Source of the DNA: Brachyspira alvinipulli ATCC 51933 | GTDB lineage: Bacteria; Spirochaetota; Brachyspiria; Brachyspirales; Brachyspiraceae | Reading direction: 5' to 3' | Assembly: GCF_000518245.1 (NCBI RefSeq) | Contig: NZ_KI912402.1 | Coordinates: 178,544-242,543 of the forward strand | DNA length: 64,000 bases | Shown: positions 25,570 through 34,657 of the stretch, piece after piece | Layout of the letters: the number at the start of each line of letters is the position of its first letter | How positions within the stretch are numbered: the first letter of the stretch is position 1 | Made by a program: the position numbers and the translations under genes | Notes under the pieces: generated by a model | What the model was told of the DNA's origin: nothing | The model's input: the letters and a program-made list of their open reading frames with translations, nothing else | The model's database searches: none

Positions 25570-27219
25570 TTAAACTTTAAAAAATTCCATAAGGCTTACT
25601 AACTCTTTAGCTTGATGCATAAGTGCCTGAGATGCTTCTGATGACTCTTGAACTAATGAAGCATTCTGCTGAGTTACAGAATCCATTTGAGTTATTGCTG
25701 TATTTACTTGATATACACCTTGCTGCTGTTCTACTGCCATAGAGCTTATATCCTGCATTATTTTAGAAGTGTTTGCTATCTTTTCTTCTATTAATCTAAA
25801 TATTTCTAGTGATTTTCTTGCTGTTTTTATTTTTTTATTTGAATCTTCTATCAATAGTGTAATACTTTTTACAGAACTTTGAGATGTCTGAGCCAAATTC
25901 CTTACTTCTGAGGCTACTATGGCAAATCCTTTTCCCTGTTCTCCGGCACGTGCTGCTTCTACTGAGGCATTAAGTGCTAATATATTAGTTTGCGATGCTA
26001 TTCCTTCTATTATCTTTGTTATATCTGTTATTTTATTACTTGCTTCATATACTAATTCTATATTGCTTGTTGTTTCTTCTATTATATTTCCAGCCTCTCT
26101 TACAGATACTTCTGAGTCTTTCATCATTTCATTTCCATAAACTGAATTATCAGCAGAAGATTTTATTGTTGATGCTATTTCTTCCATACTTGAAGCTGTT
26201 TCTTCCAAACTTGAGGCCTGCATTTCTGTTCTATTAGATAAATCATTATTTCCATTTGATATTTCTGTTGCTGCTGTTGATATTCTATCTGAACTTTTAA
26301 GTACTTTGGATATTATGTCTCTAAGATTATCAGACATATTTTGAAAACTTTTTAGCAATTCTGCAAATTCTGTTTTTTGATTTAATAATCTTTCATCTAT
26401 TTCTATTTTTAAATTACCTTTAGATATATTTGAAGAAAGATTAACACATAAATTTAAATTTTTCATTATGCTTTTTGCAATAGAAACCAAAAATAAAAAT
26501 ATAGATATACCCACAAACATTAATACTATATAAAATATGATATTTGATCTTACAACTTTATTATTTGCTTCTTCTAATTTAATTATATTGTCACTTTCTA
26601 ATTTATCAAAAAATTTATCTATAGGCTGCATTATTTCATACACACTATTTTCATATTCTTTACCATTAACTAACTCTATTGCTTCTAATTGTCTTGCCTG
26701 ATATTCCGGAGCAATAATATTATTTGTTCCCTTTGGTATTGATTTTATTATTTCCATCGCTTTAGTTTCTAATTCTACTAATTCTTCTGATCTGGATTTT
26801 GATAAGTTTAAATAATCAAACATCTCTTTAGAAAAATTTAATTCTTTCATAACTTCTTCATAAGATTTTGTTTCCCCATCCTCATATGGTTTATTTCCGT
26901 TTGCCAAATATAATGCCCAATATAATCCTCTGTCATATTTTAATGGTGTAGCTTGAGTTCCTCCTGATATTGCTATGCATTCATTATATGCTTTCTCATA
27001 TTTTGCATCTGCTGTTGCAACATAACTTCTTACAAATTGAGTTAAAAATGCTGAATTTTGCTGGTATTTTCTTGCTATTGACGATGATTTAATGACATAT
27101 TGATATATATTTCTAAACTCTTTTATACTATTTCTTATATTTGTTTGTAATATGATTAATATTGCGATAGATATAATTGTGTAGATTCCGAATATAATAA
27201 ATTTAGTTTTTATTTTCAT
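25570..27219 (-). CDS. Methyl-accepting chemotaxis protein
   Basis: A 549-residue transmembrane chemoreceptor. An excellent ribosome site (ggaggt, with the start 7 bases on) fixes ATG at 27219, 19 codons inside the longest frame. TM1 is about residues 6-26, then a helical sensor domain (about 30-240), TM2 about 232-255, a HAMP-like stretch, and a long cytoplasmic coiled coil. The signalling tip is [20 protein letters not shown] near 423-442, with methylation-type helices rich in Glu/Gln/Ser ([18 protein letters not shown]). Ligand unknown. It would feed CheA/CheW control of the periplasmic flagella. Confidence 0.93.
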   Translation of the reverse strand: MKIKTKFIIFGIYTIISIAILIILQTNIRNSIKEFRNIYQYVIKSSSIARKYQQNSAFLTQFVRSYVATADAKYEKAYNECIAISGGTQATPLKYDRGLYWALYLANGNKPYEDGETKSYEEVMKELNFSKEMFDYLNLSKSRSEELVELETKAMEIIKSIPKGTNNIIAPEYQARQLEAIELVNGKEYENSVYEIMQPIDKFFDKLESDNIIKLEEANNKVVRSNIIFYIVLMFVGISIFLFLVSIAKSIMKNLNLCVNLSSNISKGNLKIEIDERLLNQKTEFAELLKSFQNMSDNLRDIISKVLKSSDRISTAATEISNGNNDLSNRTEMQASSLEETASSMEEIASTIKSSADNSVYGNEMMKDSEVSVREAGNIIEETTSNIELVYEASNKITDITKIIEGIASQTNILALNASVEAARAGEQGKGFAIVASEVRNLAQTSQSSVKSITLLIEDSNKKIKTARKSLEIFRLIEEKIANTSKIMQDISSMAVEQQQGVYQVNTAITQMDSVTQQNASLVQESSEASQALMHQAKELVSLMEFFKV

Positions 27220-27403
27220 ATTTCCACCTCCCAAAAACATTATTTCCACAATTAAGACTAGATATTTATTGTACACTAAAAGAAAATTATTTCAATTTGT
27301 TTAATTTGTTTTATTATTTTTTTATTTATAAATTTTCATTTATTGTAAAAATATTAATATTATATTATAATTAACATAATATATTATTTTAAGCAGGAAT
27401 AAT

Positions 27404-28363
27404 ATGGAGAGCATATTAAAAGTTGAAAATTTAAAAATGTACTATCATACTTCAAAAGGTATAGTTAAAGCTATTAATGATATAAGCTTTGAAATAAAAA
27501 AAGGTGAAACTTTAGGTATAGTAGGGGAGTCAGGATGCGGAAAAACAAGTCTTGGAACTTCTTTATTAAGAATGCCTTCAGTTCCTGGTAAATATGATGG
27601 AGGAAAAATTATACTTGATAATGAAGATATTATACCGCTTAAAGAAGAATATATTAGAAAGAATATAAGATGGGCAAAAATATCTATGGTTTTTCAAGGG
27701 GCTATGAATTCTCTTACTCCTGTATACACAATAGGAAGCCAGATGATAGAAACTCTTAACAGGCATGCTGATATGTCAAAATCAGAGGCTAATAAACTTA
27801 TAGAGGAATATTTAGGATATGTAGGACTTCATCCTAATGTGGCAGATAGATATCCTCATGAGCTTTCAGGAGGAATGAAGCAGAGAGTTGTTATAGCGGC
27901 AGCTTTATTTTTAAAACCTAAACTTATAATATTAGATGAGCCTACAACGGCATTGGATGTTATAGTTCAGGCACAGATAATTAATCTTTTGAAAAAACTA
28001 AAGAAAGATTTTAATTTGTCATTTATTTTTATCACGCATGATTTGGCATTGGAGGCAGAGATTTCAGATAGGGTTTGTGTAATGTATGCGGGAAAAATAG
28101 CAGAGCTTGCCGACAATGAACAGATATATAAAAATGCAAAACATCCATATACTAAAAGATTATTAGCAGCTACTCCTAGATTAAATAAAGCTGTAAGTAA
28201 ATTAGAGTTTATAGAAGGTACTCCTCCGGATTTGATAAATCCTCCAAGCGGATGTATGTTTTATGATAGATGTAAGGAACGCATAGATAGATGCAAAAAT
28301 GAAGAGCCTATTATAAAAGATATTGGGAATGGGCATTTATGTGCTTGTCATTTGATTAATTAA
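27404..28363 (+). CDS. oppD: Oligopeptide/dipeptide ABC transporter ATP-binding protein, OppD-like
   Basis: A 319-residue peptide-importer ATPase. Walker A GESGCGKT is near 40-47, Q-loop MVFQGAMNSL near 93-102, signature LSGGMKQRV near 148-156, Walker B LIILDEPTTALD near 168-179 and H-loop ITHDL near 205. The C-terminal peptide-transporter extension ends in a cysteine-containing tail (SGCMFYDRC, DRCKNEEP, LCACH). The OppF partner is at 30111 on the same strand, but an opposite-strand gene lies between. No permease or binding-protein gene is present in the window. Confidence 0.92.
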   Translation: MESILKVENLKMYYHTSKGIVKAINDISFEIKKGETLGIVGESGCGKTSLGTSLLRMPSVPGKYDGGKIILDNEDIIPLKEEYIRKNIRWAKISMVFQGAMNSLTPVYTIGSQMIETLNRHADMSKSEANKLIEEYLGYVGLHPNVADRYPHELSGGMKQRVVIAAALFLKPKLIILDEPTTALDVIVQAQIINLLKKLKKDFNLSFIFITHDLALEAEISDRVCVMYAGKIAELADNEQIYKNAKHPYTKRLLAATPRLNKAVSKLEFIEGTPPDLINPPSGCMFYDRCKERIDRCKNEEPIIKDIGNGHLCACHLIN

Positions 28364-29885
28364 TATTTGTTTTAAATTCTTTATATGTGATATATTGTTC
28401 GTTACTATAAATTATTTTCATATTTGAATTATTGAAATTTTTATCAGAACTAGAAATTATGTTGTATTTTATATTTGAATTAGTGTTTAGTTGAAAATTA
28501 GGATTTTTTATTTTAATTAACGGATATGAATAATTATCAGAGTCATATAAATCAAAAGAATTTACATTTGAATCTTCTAATATTTTATCTATATGATTTA
28601 TCATAAATTCCCATCCTAAATTTTTTCTATCTTTATAATTATCATATACTTGTATATAAACAGCAAACAAATTTATTACTGAGAATATAACTATCAAATA
28701 AAAATATTTTTTATGTTCTATTTTTGTTATTAAATATATAATTGGTATATATGTTAAAGGATATATATTATAAAAATATCTAGGTCTTGCAGCACCTAAA
28801 TTTAATACCATAAATATAATTATAGTAGCTACAATGTATATACAATATATTGCGGCAGATTCTTTAAATATTAATTTATCTTTAAGTTTTTTTTGAAATA
28901 AATCTTTTATTAAAATTATAAAAGATGATAATCCAATAAGTATTGATATTATATAAAATATAAAACTAAATATTAATTTTATATCTCCCTTAAACCATCT
29001 TGTAAATATGGTTATTACTTGATTACCATAATTATAGTTTGGTTCATTTGTAGGAAAAAATAGTATAGACCATATTTGAGGAGGCTGTACTATTGGTTTT
29101 GTAGAATTTTTTAAATTGACAACATTCATAAAATTGGGAAAATTATTTTTTATTTCATATACAAAATATGGAACATATAATAAAAATGATATTAATATTC
29201 CAATTGATAATGGTATAATATAATTTTTAGTTTTTTTCCATCTTAATATTAAATATATAATAAATGTTGGAACAATACTAAAAAAAGTAGCTATATGGCA
29301 CATAGATTCCATAGCTAAAATTGGAAATATAAAAATACTTGCTATATATGATATCTTATTATCTGATGATATATAAATTAATATTAATGTTATTGATAAA
29401 AATGATAAAATAAAAACAGTATCAGGATTATATATTTCATTTTGAAGATTCAAAAAAGTAATATTCATAAACAATAACGATATTATTATAGACGCTATTT
29501 TAATTCCAAATTTTTTTAACACAAAAAGTATAAATATTATTGGAGATATAGTAATAAGTATATAATTTAACAATTTTGTTATATCGAAATTTTCTTTGGA
29601 TAATAGGTATAATAATGTGTATTGTATATAAAATGTTCCGCCTGGTATTCTTGGTGTATTAATATCATATACATCTTTAGAACCTATAATTAATTGAGGT
29701 GATACTACATGTGCTCCCATTACAGGAAATTCTTTATTATCATAATATTTTCTCATATTATAATAATGTTCTAAACTATCTCCGCTAGTTAAATTATACT
29801 TATCATATAATTGTATTCTTGTAAATATCCCCATAATAATTGAAAGAATGATGATCAGTATATAAATTAAATATTTATATTTCAT
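28356..29885 (-). CDS. Multi-span glycosyltransferase-like membrane protein (GT39/PMT type, uncertain)
   Basis: About 509 residues from ATG 29885; the frame extends 10 codons to a TTG with no better ribosome site. Roughly ten to twelve membrane spans. After the first span comes YNLTSGDSLEHYYNMRKYY, an acidic first external loop of the sort seen in GT-C transferases (PMT/ArnT), and a soluble C-terminal tail (about 440-509). I infer a lipid-linked sugar transferase but see no decisive motif. It is on the strand opposite to oppD and oppF, separates them, and overlaps the oppD end by 8 bp. Confidence 0.5.
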   Translation of the reverse strand: MKYKYLIYILIIILSIIMGIFTRIQLYDKYNLTSGDSLEHYYNMRKYYDNKEFPVMGAHVVSPQLIIGSKDVYDINTPRIPGGTFYIQYTLLYLLSKENFDITKLLNYILITISPIIFILFVLKKFGIKIASIIISLLFMNITFLNLQNEIYNPDTVFILSFLSITLILIYISSDNKISYIASIFIFPILAMESMCHIATFFSIVPTFIIYLILRWKKTKNYIIPLSIGILISFLLYVPYFVYEIKNNFPNFMNVVNLKNSTKPIVQPPQIWSILFFPTNEPNYNYGNQVITIFTRWFKGDIKLIFSFIFYIISILIGLSSFIILIKDLFQKKLKDKLIFKESAAIYCIYIVATIIIFMVLNLGAARPRYFYNIYPLTYIPIIYLITKIEHKKYFYLIVIFSVINLFAVYIQVYDNYKDRKNLGWEFMINHIDKILEDSNVNSFDLYDSDNYSYPLIKIKNPNFQLNTNSNIKYNIISSSDKNFNNSNMKIIYSNEQYITYKEFKTNIN

Positions 29886-30110
29886 ATACCGACCATAAAA
29901 TATTTTTGGTAACAAAGATGAAGCTGTTTAAGTATGTAAAACTTGAATTCTATTTGTTTCATAGGTACACTTACAATTTAATTTATTTAATTATACTATA
30001 ATACATATAAATAGTCAACTTTTATTATTTTATAAAAAATAAATACTTGATTTCTGTATTATAATATATTAATATTATGTTAATATAAAATAATTATTTA
30101 AGAGATTTTA

Positions 30111-31103
30111 ATGAATAATGATGTAATATTAAAACTTGAGAATGTCAAAAAATATTTTTATCCCCATGCTAATTTTCTAGAAAGTCTAATGAAAAAAACT
30201 AAAGAAATTAAAGCTGTTGATAATATAACCATTGAAGTAAAAAGAGGAGAGATACTTGCTATAATAGGGGAATCCGGAAGCGGAAAAACTACAATAGGCA
30301 AACTTGTTATGAAGTTAATAAATCCTACTTCTGGAAATATTATATTTGAAAATGAAAATATAAATGATTTTAATAAAGAAGAAACAGCGGTATATAGAAG
30401 AAATGTTCAGATGATATTTCAAGATCCTTATGCTTCTATGAACCCTAGATTTAAAATAAAAGATGTATTAAAAGAGCCTCTATATATTCATAATATTAAT
30501 GGTGATGAAAAAGAATACGATGAGATGGTAATAAAAGCATTAAAAGATGTAAAGATTAATCCGCCTGAGGAGTTTATGGATCGTTATCCGCATATGCTTT
30601 CTGGGGGACAGCGTCAGAGAGTAGCTACAGCCAGAGCTTTGATACTTAATCCAAAATTAGTTGTTGCCGATGAGCCGGTATCTATGATAGATTTATCTAC
30701 TAGAGCAGAAATTCTTTATATGATGAAAGAACTTCAAATAGAAAAGAATTTAAGTTATATATATATTACACATGATTTATCAACAGCAAGATATTTTGCA
30801 GATAGAATAGCTGTTATGTATTTAGGAAGTATTGTTGAAATAGGTGATGCTGATGAAATAATAGATAATCCTAAACATCCATATACAAAGGCTTTGATTG
30901 CAGCTGTACCTGATGCTTCTTCAGGCAGAGTAAACATAATAAAAGAATTGCCTATTACAGGAGAGATTCCTAATGCTTCAGATATACCATCAGGATGCAG
31001 ATTCCATACAAGATGTATATATGCTAAAGAAGAATGTAAAAATACAGTACCTAAATTAGAAAATGTAAATGAAAATCATAGTGCGGCATGCTTATTGGTT
31101 TGA
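30111..31103 (+). CDS. oppF: Oligopeptide/dipeptide ABC transporter ATP-binding protein, OppF-like
   Basis: A 330-residue ATPase pairing with OppD. Walker A GESGSGKT near 54-61, Q-loop MIFQDPYASMNPRFKI near 104-119, signature LSGGQRQRV near 163-171, Walker B LVVADEPVSMID near 183-194, H-loop ITHDLS. The C-terminal extension HPYTKALIAAVPDA and SGCRFHTRCIYA is typical of DppF/OppF. Its end overlaps the convergent hprK gene by 12 bp. There are 225 bp between the glycosyltransferase-like start and this gene, which hold its own promoter region. Confidence 0.92.
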   Translation: MNNDVILKLENVKKYFYPHANFLESLMKKTKEIKAVDNITIEVKRGEILAIIGESGSGKTTIGKLVMKLINPTSGNIIFENENINDFNKEETAVYRRNVQMIFQDPYASMNPRFKIKDVLKEPLYIHNINGDEKEYDEMVIKALKDVKINPPEEFMDRYPHMLSGGQRQRVATARALILNPKLVVADEPVSMIDLSTRAEILYMMKELQIEKNLSYIYITHDLSTARYFADRIAVMYLGSIVEIGDADEIIDNPKHPYTKALIAAVPDASSGRVNIIKELPITGEIPNASDIPSGCRFHTRCIYAKEECKNTVPKLENVNENHSAACLLV

Positions 31104-32057
31104 ATCATTATCTACTTTTTTCTTTTCTATTTGAGCTATTAATGATTTATCCAATTCTTTAGCGCTATTATAACCCATTTCTTTTAAACGAAGATTTTTA
31201 GCAGCAGTTTCTATTAGAATACATATATTTCTTCCAGAACGTACAGGTATTTTAAGATAAGGTACTTCTGTATTGAGAATATTATATGTTTTATCAAATA
31301 AACCCATTCTATCATACTGTTCATCATCTTTCCAATGTTCAAGTTCTATTACTAAATCTAATCTCTTTTTATCTCTTATAGCACTCATTCCGGAAAGTCT
31401 GCTTATATCTACTACTCCTATACCTCTTACTTCCATATTATGCTTTATAAACTCGTTTTTCTTTCCTATTATTCTGCCATCTTTAAGTTTTCTAAACTCA
31501 ACTGTATCATCTGAAATTAATCTATGACCTTTTGATATAAGCTCTAATGTAGCTTCACTTTTTCCAACACCGCTCTTTCCTAATATTAAAACACCAACAC
31601 CGAATACTTCTACAAGCCCTCCATGAATAGTAAATGATTCTACAAATTCATCTTCAATTAATGCTTCTATAGATCTAATCATTTCAGAAGTTGTTAATTC
31701 GCTTATTACAACACATATATTATTTTTTTTAGCTATCTCTAAAAATGATTCTGGAGGATCAAGATTATAAGTGAATATACATATAGGAATAGGGTAGATA
31801 AGCATTTCTTCAAATACATCAGTTTTATTTTCTTCATCAAGTGTTACAACATAGTTTCCTTCGCCTTTACCAAATATTTGTATTCTTTGATATGCAAAGT
31901 CTTTAAAATATTTGAACAATGCCATGCCTGGTCTGTTAATTTCATAACTAACTATTTCATTTTTCATTCCAACCAAACCGGTTAAACGTCTTACTTTTAA
32001 GAAGTTATTTTTTGCTTCACTAAGGTCAAGAAATTTTTTTACAGATATTTTAGGCAT
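31092..32057 (-). CDS. hprK: HPr kinase/phosphorylase
   Basis: A 321-residue bifunctional enzyme that phosphorylates a serine of HPr-type proteins. The N-terminal domain is followed by Walker A GKSGVGKSE near residues 154-162 and the HprK signature EVRGIGVVDIS near 204-214. Its start codon overlaps the ptsN stop by one base (TAATG), so the two are coupled. It belongs to the hpf-ptsN-hprK-rpoN neighbourhood known from proteobacteria and spirochaetes, where it is thought to serve regulatory, not sugar-uptake, phosphotransfer. Confidence 0.94.
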   Translation of the reverse strand: MPKISVKKFLDLSEAKNNFLKVRRLTGLVGMKNEIVSYEINRPGMALFKYFKDFAYQRIQIFGKGEGNYVVTLDEENKTDVFEEMLIYPIPICIFTYNLDPPESFLEIAKKNNICVVISELTTSEMIRSIEALIEDEFVESFTIHGGLVEVFGVGVLILGKSGVGKSEATLELISKGHRLISDDTVEFRKLKDGRIIGKKNEFIKHNMEVRGIGVVDISRLSGMSAIRDKKRLDLVIELEHWKDDEQYDRMGLFDKTYNILNTEVPYLKIPVRSGRNICILIETAAKNLRLKEMGYNSAKELDKSLIAQIEKKKVDNDSNQ

Positions 32058-32521
32058 TATATTTTCATTTCCTCTTTGGCAATAAGTTCTATTACTTCAT
32101 CAGATTTTTCTGCATTTATAAGTTTTTCCAAGAAATGCGGATTATCTCTTAATATTTTAGCTATTGCAGTAAGAACTTTTAAATTTTCACTTGCTGAATC
32201 TCTAGGGGCAAGAAGCATAAATACAGCAAATACTTTTTTCTTATCAACTGATTTATAATTGATTCCATTTTTTATTGTTGCTACACTTAGAATAATAGAT
32301 TTTACAGCATCTGTTTTAGCATGCGGTATAGCAATACCGTTTCCAACTCCGGTACTCATTAGTTGTTCTCTAGCCATAATAGCATGTTCAGCATCATCTT
32401 TATTTAACAAAAGCCCGCAGCTGTTTAACCTTTCAACCATTTTAGAGAGAAGATGTTCTTTATCCGTCTCTTGTACATCTATCATTATAGATTCTTTATT
32501 TATGTAGTCTATTAAACTCAT
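32057..32521 (-). CDS. ptsN: PTS IIA-like nitrogen-regulatory protein
   Basis: A 154-residue EIIA(Ntr)/fructose-type domain. The phosphorylated histidine lies in GVGNGIAIPHAKTDAV (His68). MLLAPRDSASENLKVLTAIAKIL is the second conserved block. No IIB or IIC domain is attached or adjacent, which favours a regulatory role. It is coupled to hprK and preceded by hpf with a 39-bp gap and a GGAGGG-type ribosome site. Confidence 0.93.
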   Translation of the reverse strand: MSLIDYINKESIMIDVQETDKEHLLSKMVERLNSCGLLLNKDDAEHAIMAREQLMSTGVGNGIAIPHAKTDAVKSIILSVATIKNGINYKSVDKKKVFAVFMLLAPRDSASENLKVLTAIAKILRDNPHFLEKLINAEKSDEVIELIAKEEMKI

Positions 32522-32560
32522 ATTATATTCCCTCCAAAATGGTTTGTAATTATGTTTTTA

Positions 32561-33337
32561 TTAAATATCAAAAATTCTTATCAATACAAACGAATTATTT
32601 GATTCTTTATATACAGCTTCTGCTTGTTCTGTTATGCTGCTTATGTAAACAACAAATTTTTTATCAGGGTTATCTGTTAAATAATTAACAGCTTCACTAA
32701 CATTATATTCTTTAATTAGGTAAGTTTCACTTTTACTTGCATCTATATTGTTGTCAGAAGTTACGCTTACCTCATCTATGTTCCAATATTCATCATTATG
32801 ATATATTTCCAATACTTTGTTATCATCACCTTTGAATAAGAAAACAGGGTATTTTCCGATTTTAATGCTGTATAAGTCTTCTCCTTGTTTAATAGGTAAG
32901 TATGCCATATAAGGTTTTTTATCAGCATTAAAATGAAGTACAGCATCCAATTCATCTAAAGGCTTTTCATATATTCCTACAGAATTAATAGAATAAGTAT
33001 TTTCATCATCATCGTCAGTTTGAATACTTTTATCAACTACTGCTCTTTGACTTCTATCTATATTTCTTTCTTTAGATTTTCTTATTTCTCTTTCTATTTT
33101 TTGGAACATAGCATCTATTGCTACATATAAATCTTTTTCTTTTTCTTTATCATGGAAAACTTTTTTTCCGAAAGCTATAGTACCTTGTACTGTATATTCT
33201 CCATGCATATGCTCACATATAATATTAGCATCTATTATTCTGTCAGCATGAATTTTGATATTTTGCATCTTATTTGCTATATGCTCTTTAACATTTTTAG
33301 TGATTCTTACATTCTTTCCAATAATATTTTGATGCAT
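32561..33337 (-). CDS. hpf: Ribosome hibernation promoting factor, long variant
   Basis: A 258-residue protein. Residues 1-100 (NVRITKNVKEHIANKM, VAIDAMFQKIEREIRKSKE) are the ribosome-binding HPF/YfiA domain. The C-terminal 50 residues (YNVSEAVNYLTDNPDKKFVV ending FVLIRIF) look like the S30AE dimerisation domain of long HPF. Between them is an extra region (about 125-190, IYEKPLDELDAVLHFNADKK, then PVFLFKGDDNKVLEIYHN) that resembles a second, diverged copy of the same domain. Usual long HPF is about 190 residues. It would inactivate ribosomes in stationary phase. Classical position next to rpoN. Confidence 0.85.
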   Translation of the reverse strand: MHQNIIGKNVRITKNVKEHIANKMQNIKIHADRIIDANIICEHMHGEYTVQGTIAFGKKVFHDKEKEKDLYVAIDAMFQKIEREIRKSKERNIDRSQRAVVDKSIQTDDDDENTYSINSVGIYEKPLDELDAVLHFNADKKPYMAYLPIKQGEDLYSIKIGKYPVFLFKGDDNKVLEIYHNDEYWNIDEVSVTSDNNIDASKSETYLIKEYNVSEAVNYLTDNPDKKFVVYISSITEQAEAVYKESNNSFVLIRIFDI

Positions 33338-33353
33338 AAAATCTCCTTGTACT

Positions 33354-34652
33354 TTATCTAAACCTTGATGATAGAATATTCATACTTTTTCTGTATTTTG
33401 CAACAGTTCTTCTGGAAATTTCTATTCCCTCACTTTTAAGTATCAATCTAATCTTTTCATCACTCAATTTTGCTGGAGAATTTTCTATAATTCTTTTAAT
33501 AATTTCTTTCACAGATCTAGAACCAAGCCCGCCATTTATAGCTCTAGAGAAAAAATATTTTATAGAAAAAGTACCCCAAACCGTATTAAGATATTTGCCG
33601 TTAGCTATTCTACTTATAGTAGATTCGCTTAAATTAACTTCTAAAGACATATCTTTTAAAGTTAATGGCTTTATAAACTCTTTTCCATACTCAAAAAAAT
33701 CAATTTGAAGCTTAAGCAGATTTTCTCCTATTTTTAACAATGTTTTTTTTCTTTCATTTGATGCATTGATTAAACTTTCAGCCTCTCTTTTCTTTTCTTT
33801 CAAAAAGTTTACACTATCTTTATTTTTTTCTATATTTAATAGTTTAATATATTTTTTACTAATTTTCAAGGGGGCGATAAATGTTTCATCTGTTTTTACA
33901 ATCCATACATCATTTTCTTTAAAAATAAATAATTCGGGCACTATATATTTTATCATAGAAGTATCATATTCTCTTGCTGGGTATGGTTCTAAAGTTTGTA
34001 TTAATTTAAGAGCTTTTAATATATCGTCTTCTTCTGCTCCTATATTAGATGCTATATATTTGTAATTTTTTTTAGATAGTTCATCCAAATAATTTTCTAC
34101 TATTTGTATGGCTATGTCGAATATCTTTTTATCTCCTTCTTTACTTTCCTGCTTTTTGAATTTAAGCTGTATTGATAAGCATTCATTTATATTTTTGGCA
34201 GCTACTCCTATAGGATCTAATGTTTTTAATATAGATACTATTTTTTCAACTTTTTGTATATCTGCATTTAATGTATTTGATATTTCATCATAGCTATTAG
34301 TTAAGTATCCGTCTTGATTTATGAAACTGCATATATGCTCTGCAAGTTCTATATCTTTTTTATCATTAAGTATTATTTCTAATTGGCTTTTTAAATGTGA
34401 AAATAGGCTTTCTTTATCATTTTGGGCTGTATTTTCTATTATAGAATCAATATCTAAAGAAGATGATTTTGAATTTTTAAACTCTTTTACATCATATTCT
34501 AAAAATGGATTTTCTTCCATTGTCTTTTCTATTTTCTCTTTGAGTTCTATTGCAGGCATTGATATTACATCAAGCCAAAGCTTAGTTTGATAATTTAATC
34601 TTAAATCATTTTTTATAGCTGTTCTTGTTGATGTATTAGTTGATAATGCCAT
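33354..34652 (-). CDS. rpoN: RNA polymerase sigma-54 factor
   Basis: A 432-residue sigma factor for -24/-12 promoters, dependent on activator ATPases. Region I is visible in YQTKLWLDVISMPAIELKEK and the acidic NPFLEYD, the HTH in LKDMSLEVNLSESTISRIAN near 310-330, and the RpoN box as ISRRTVAKYRK near 412-422. Slightly shorter than the E. coli protein (477). It ends 17 bp before hpf and starts 6 bp after the DUF4132 stop, so a single long transcript is plausible. No sigma-54 activator gene is in the window. Confidence 0.94.
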   Translation of the reverse strand: MALSTNTSTRTAIKNDLRLNYQTKLWLDVISMPAIELKEKIEKTMEENPFLEYDVKEFKNSKSSSLDIDSIIENTAQNDKESLFSHLKSQLEIILNDKKDIELAEHICSFINQDGYLTNSYDEISNTLNADIQKVEKIVSILKTLDPIGVAAKNINECLSIQLKFKKQESKEGDKKIFDIAIQIVENYLDELSKKNYKYIASNIGAEEDDILKALKLIQTLEPYPAREYDTSMIKYIVPELFIFKENDVWIVKTDETFIAPLKISKKYIKLLNIEKNKDSVNFLKEKKREAESLINASNERKKTLLKIGENLLKLQIDFFEYGKEFIKPLTLKDMSLEVNLSESTISRIANGKYLNTVWGTFSIKYFFSRAINGGLGSRSVKEIIKRIIENSPAKLSDEKIRLILKSEGIEISRRTVAKYRKSMNILSSRFR

Positions 34653-34657
34653 AATTT

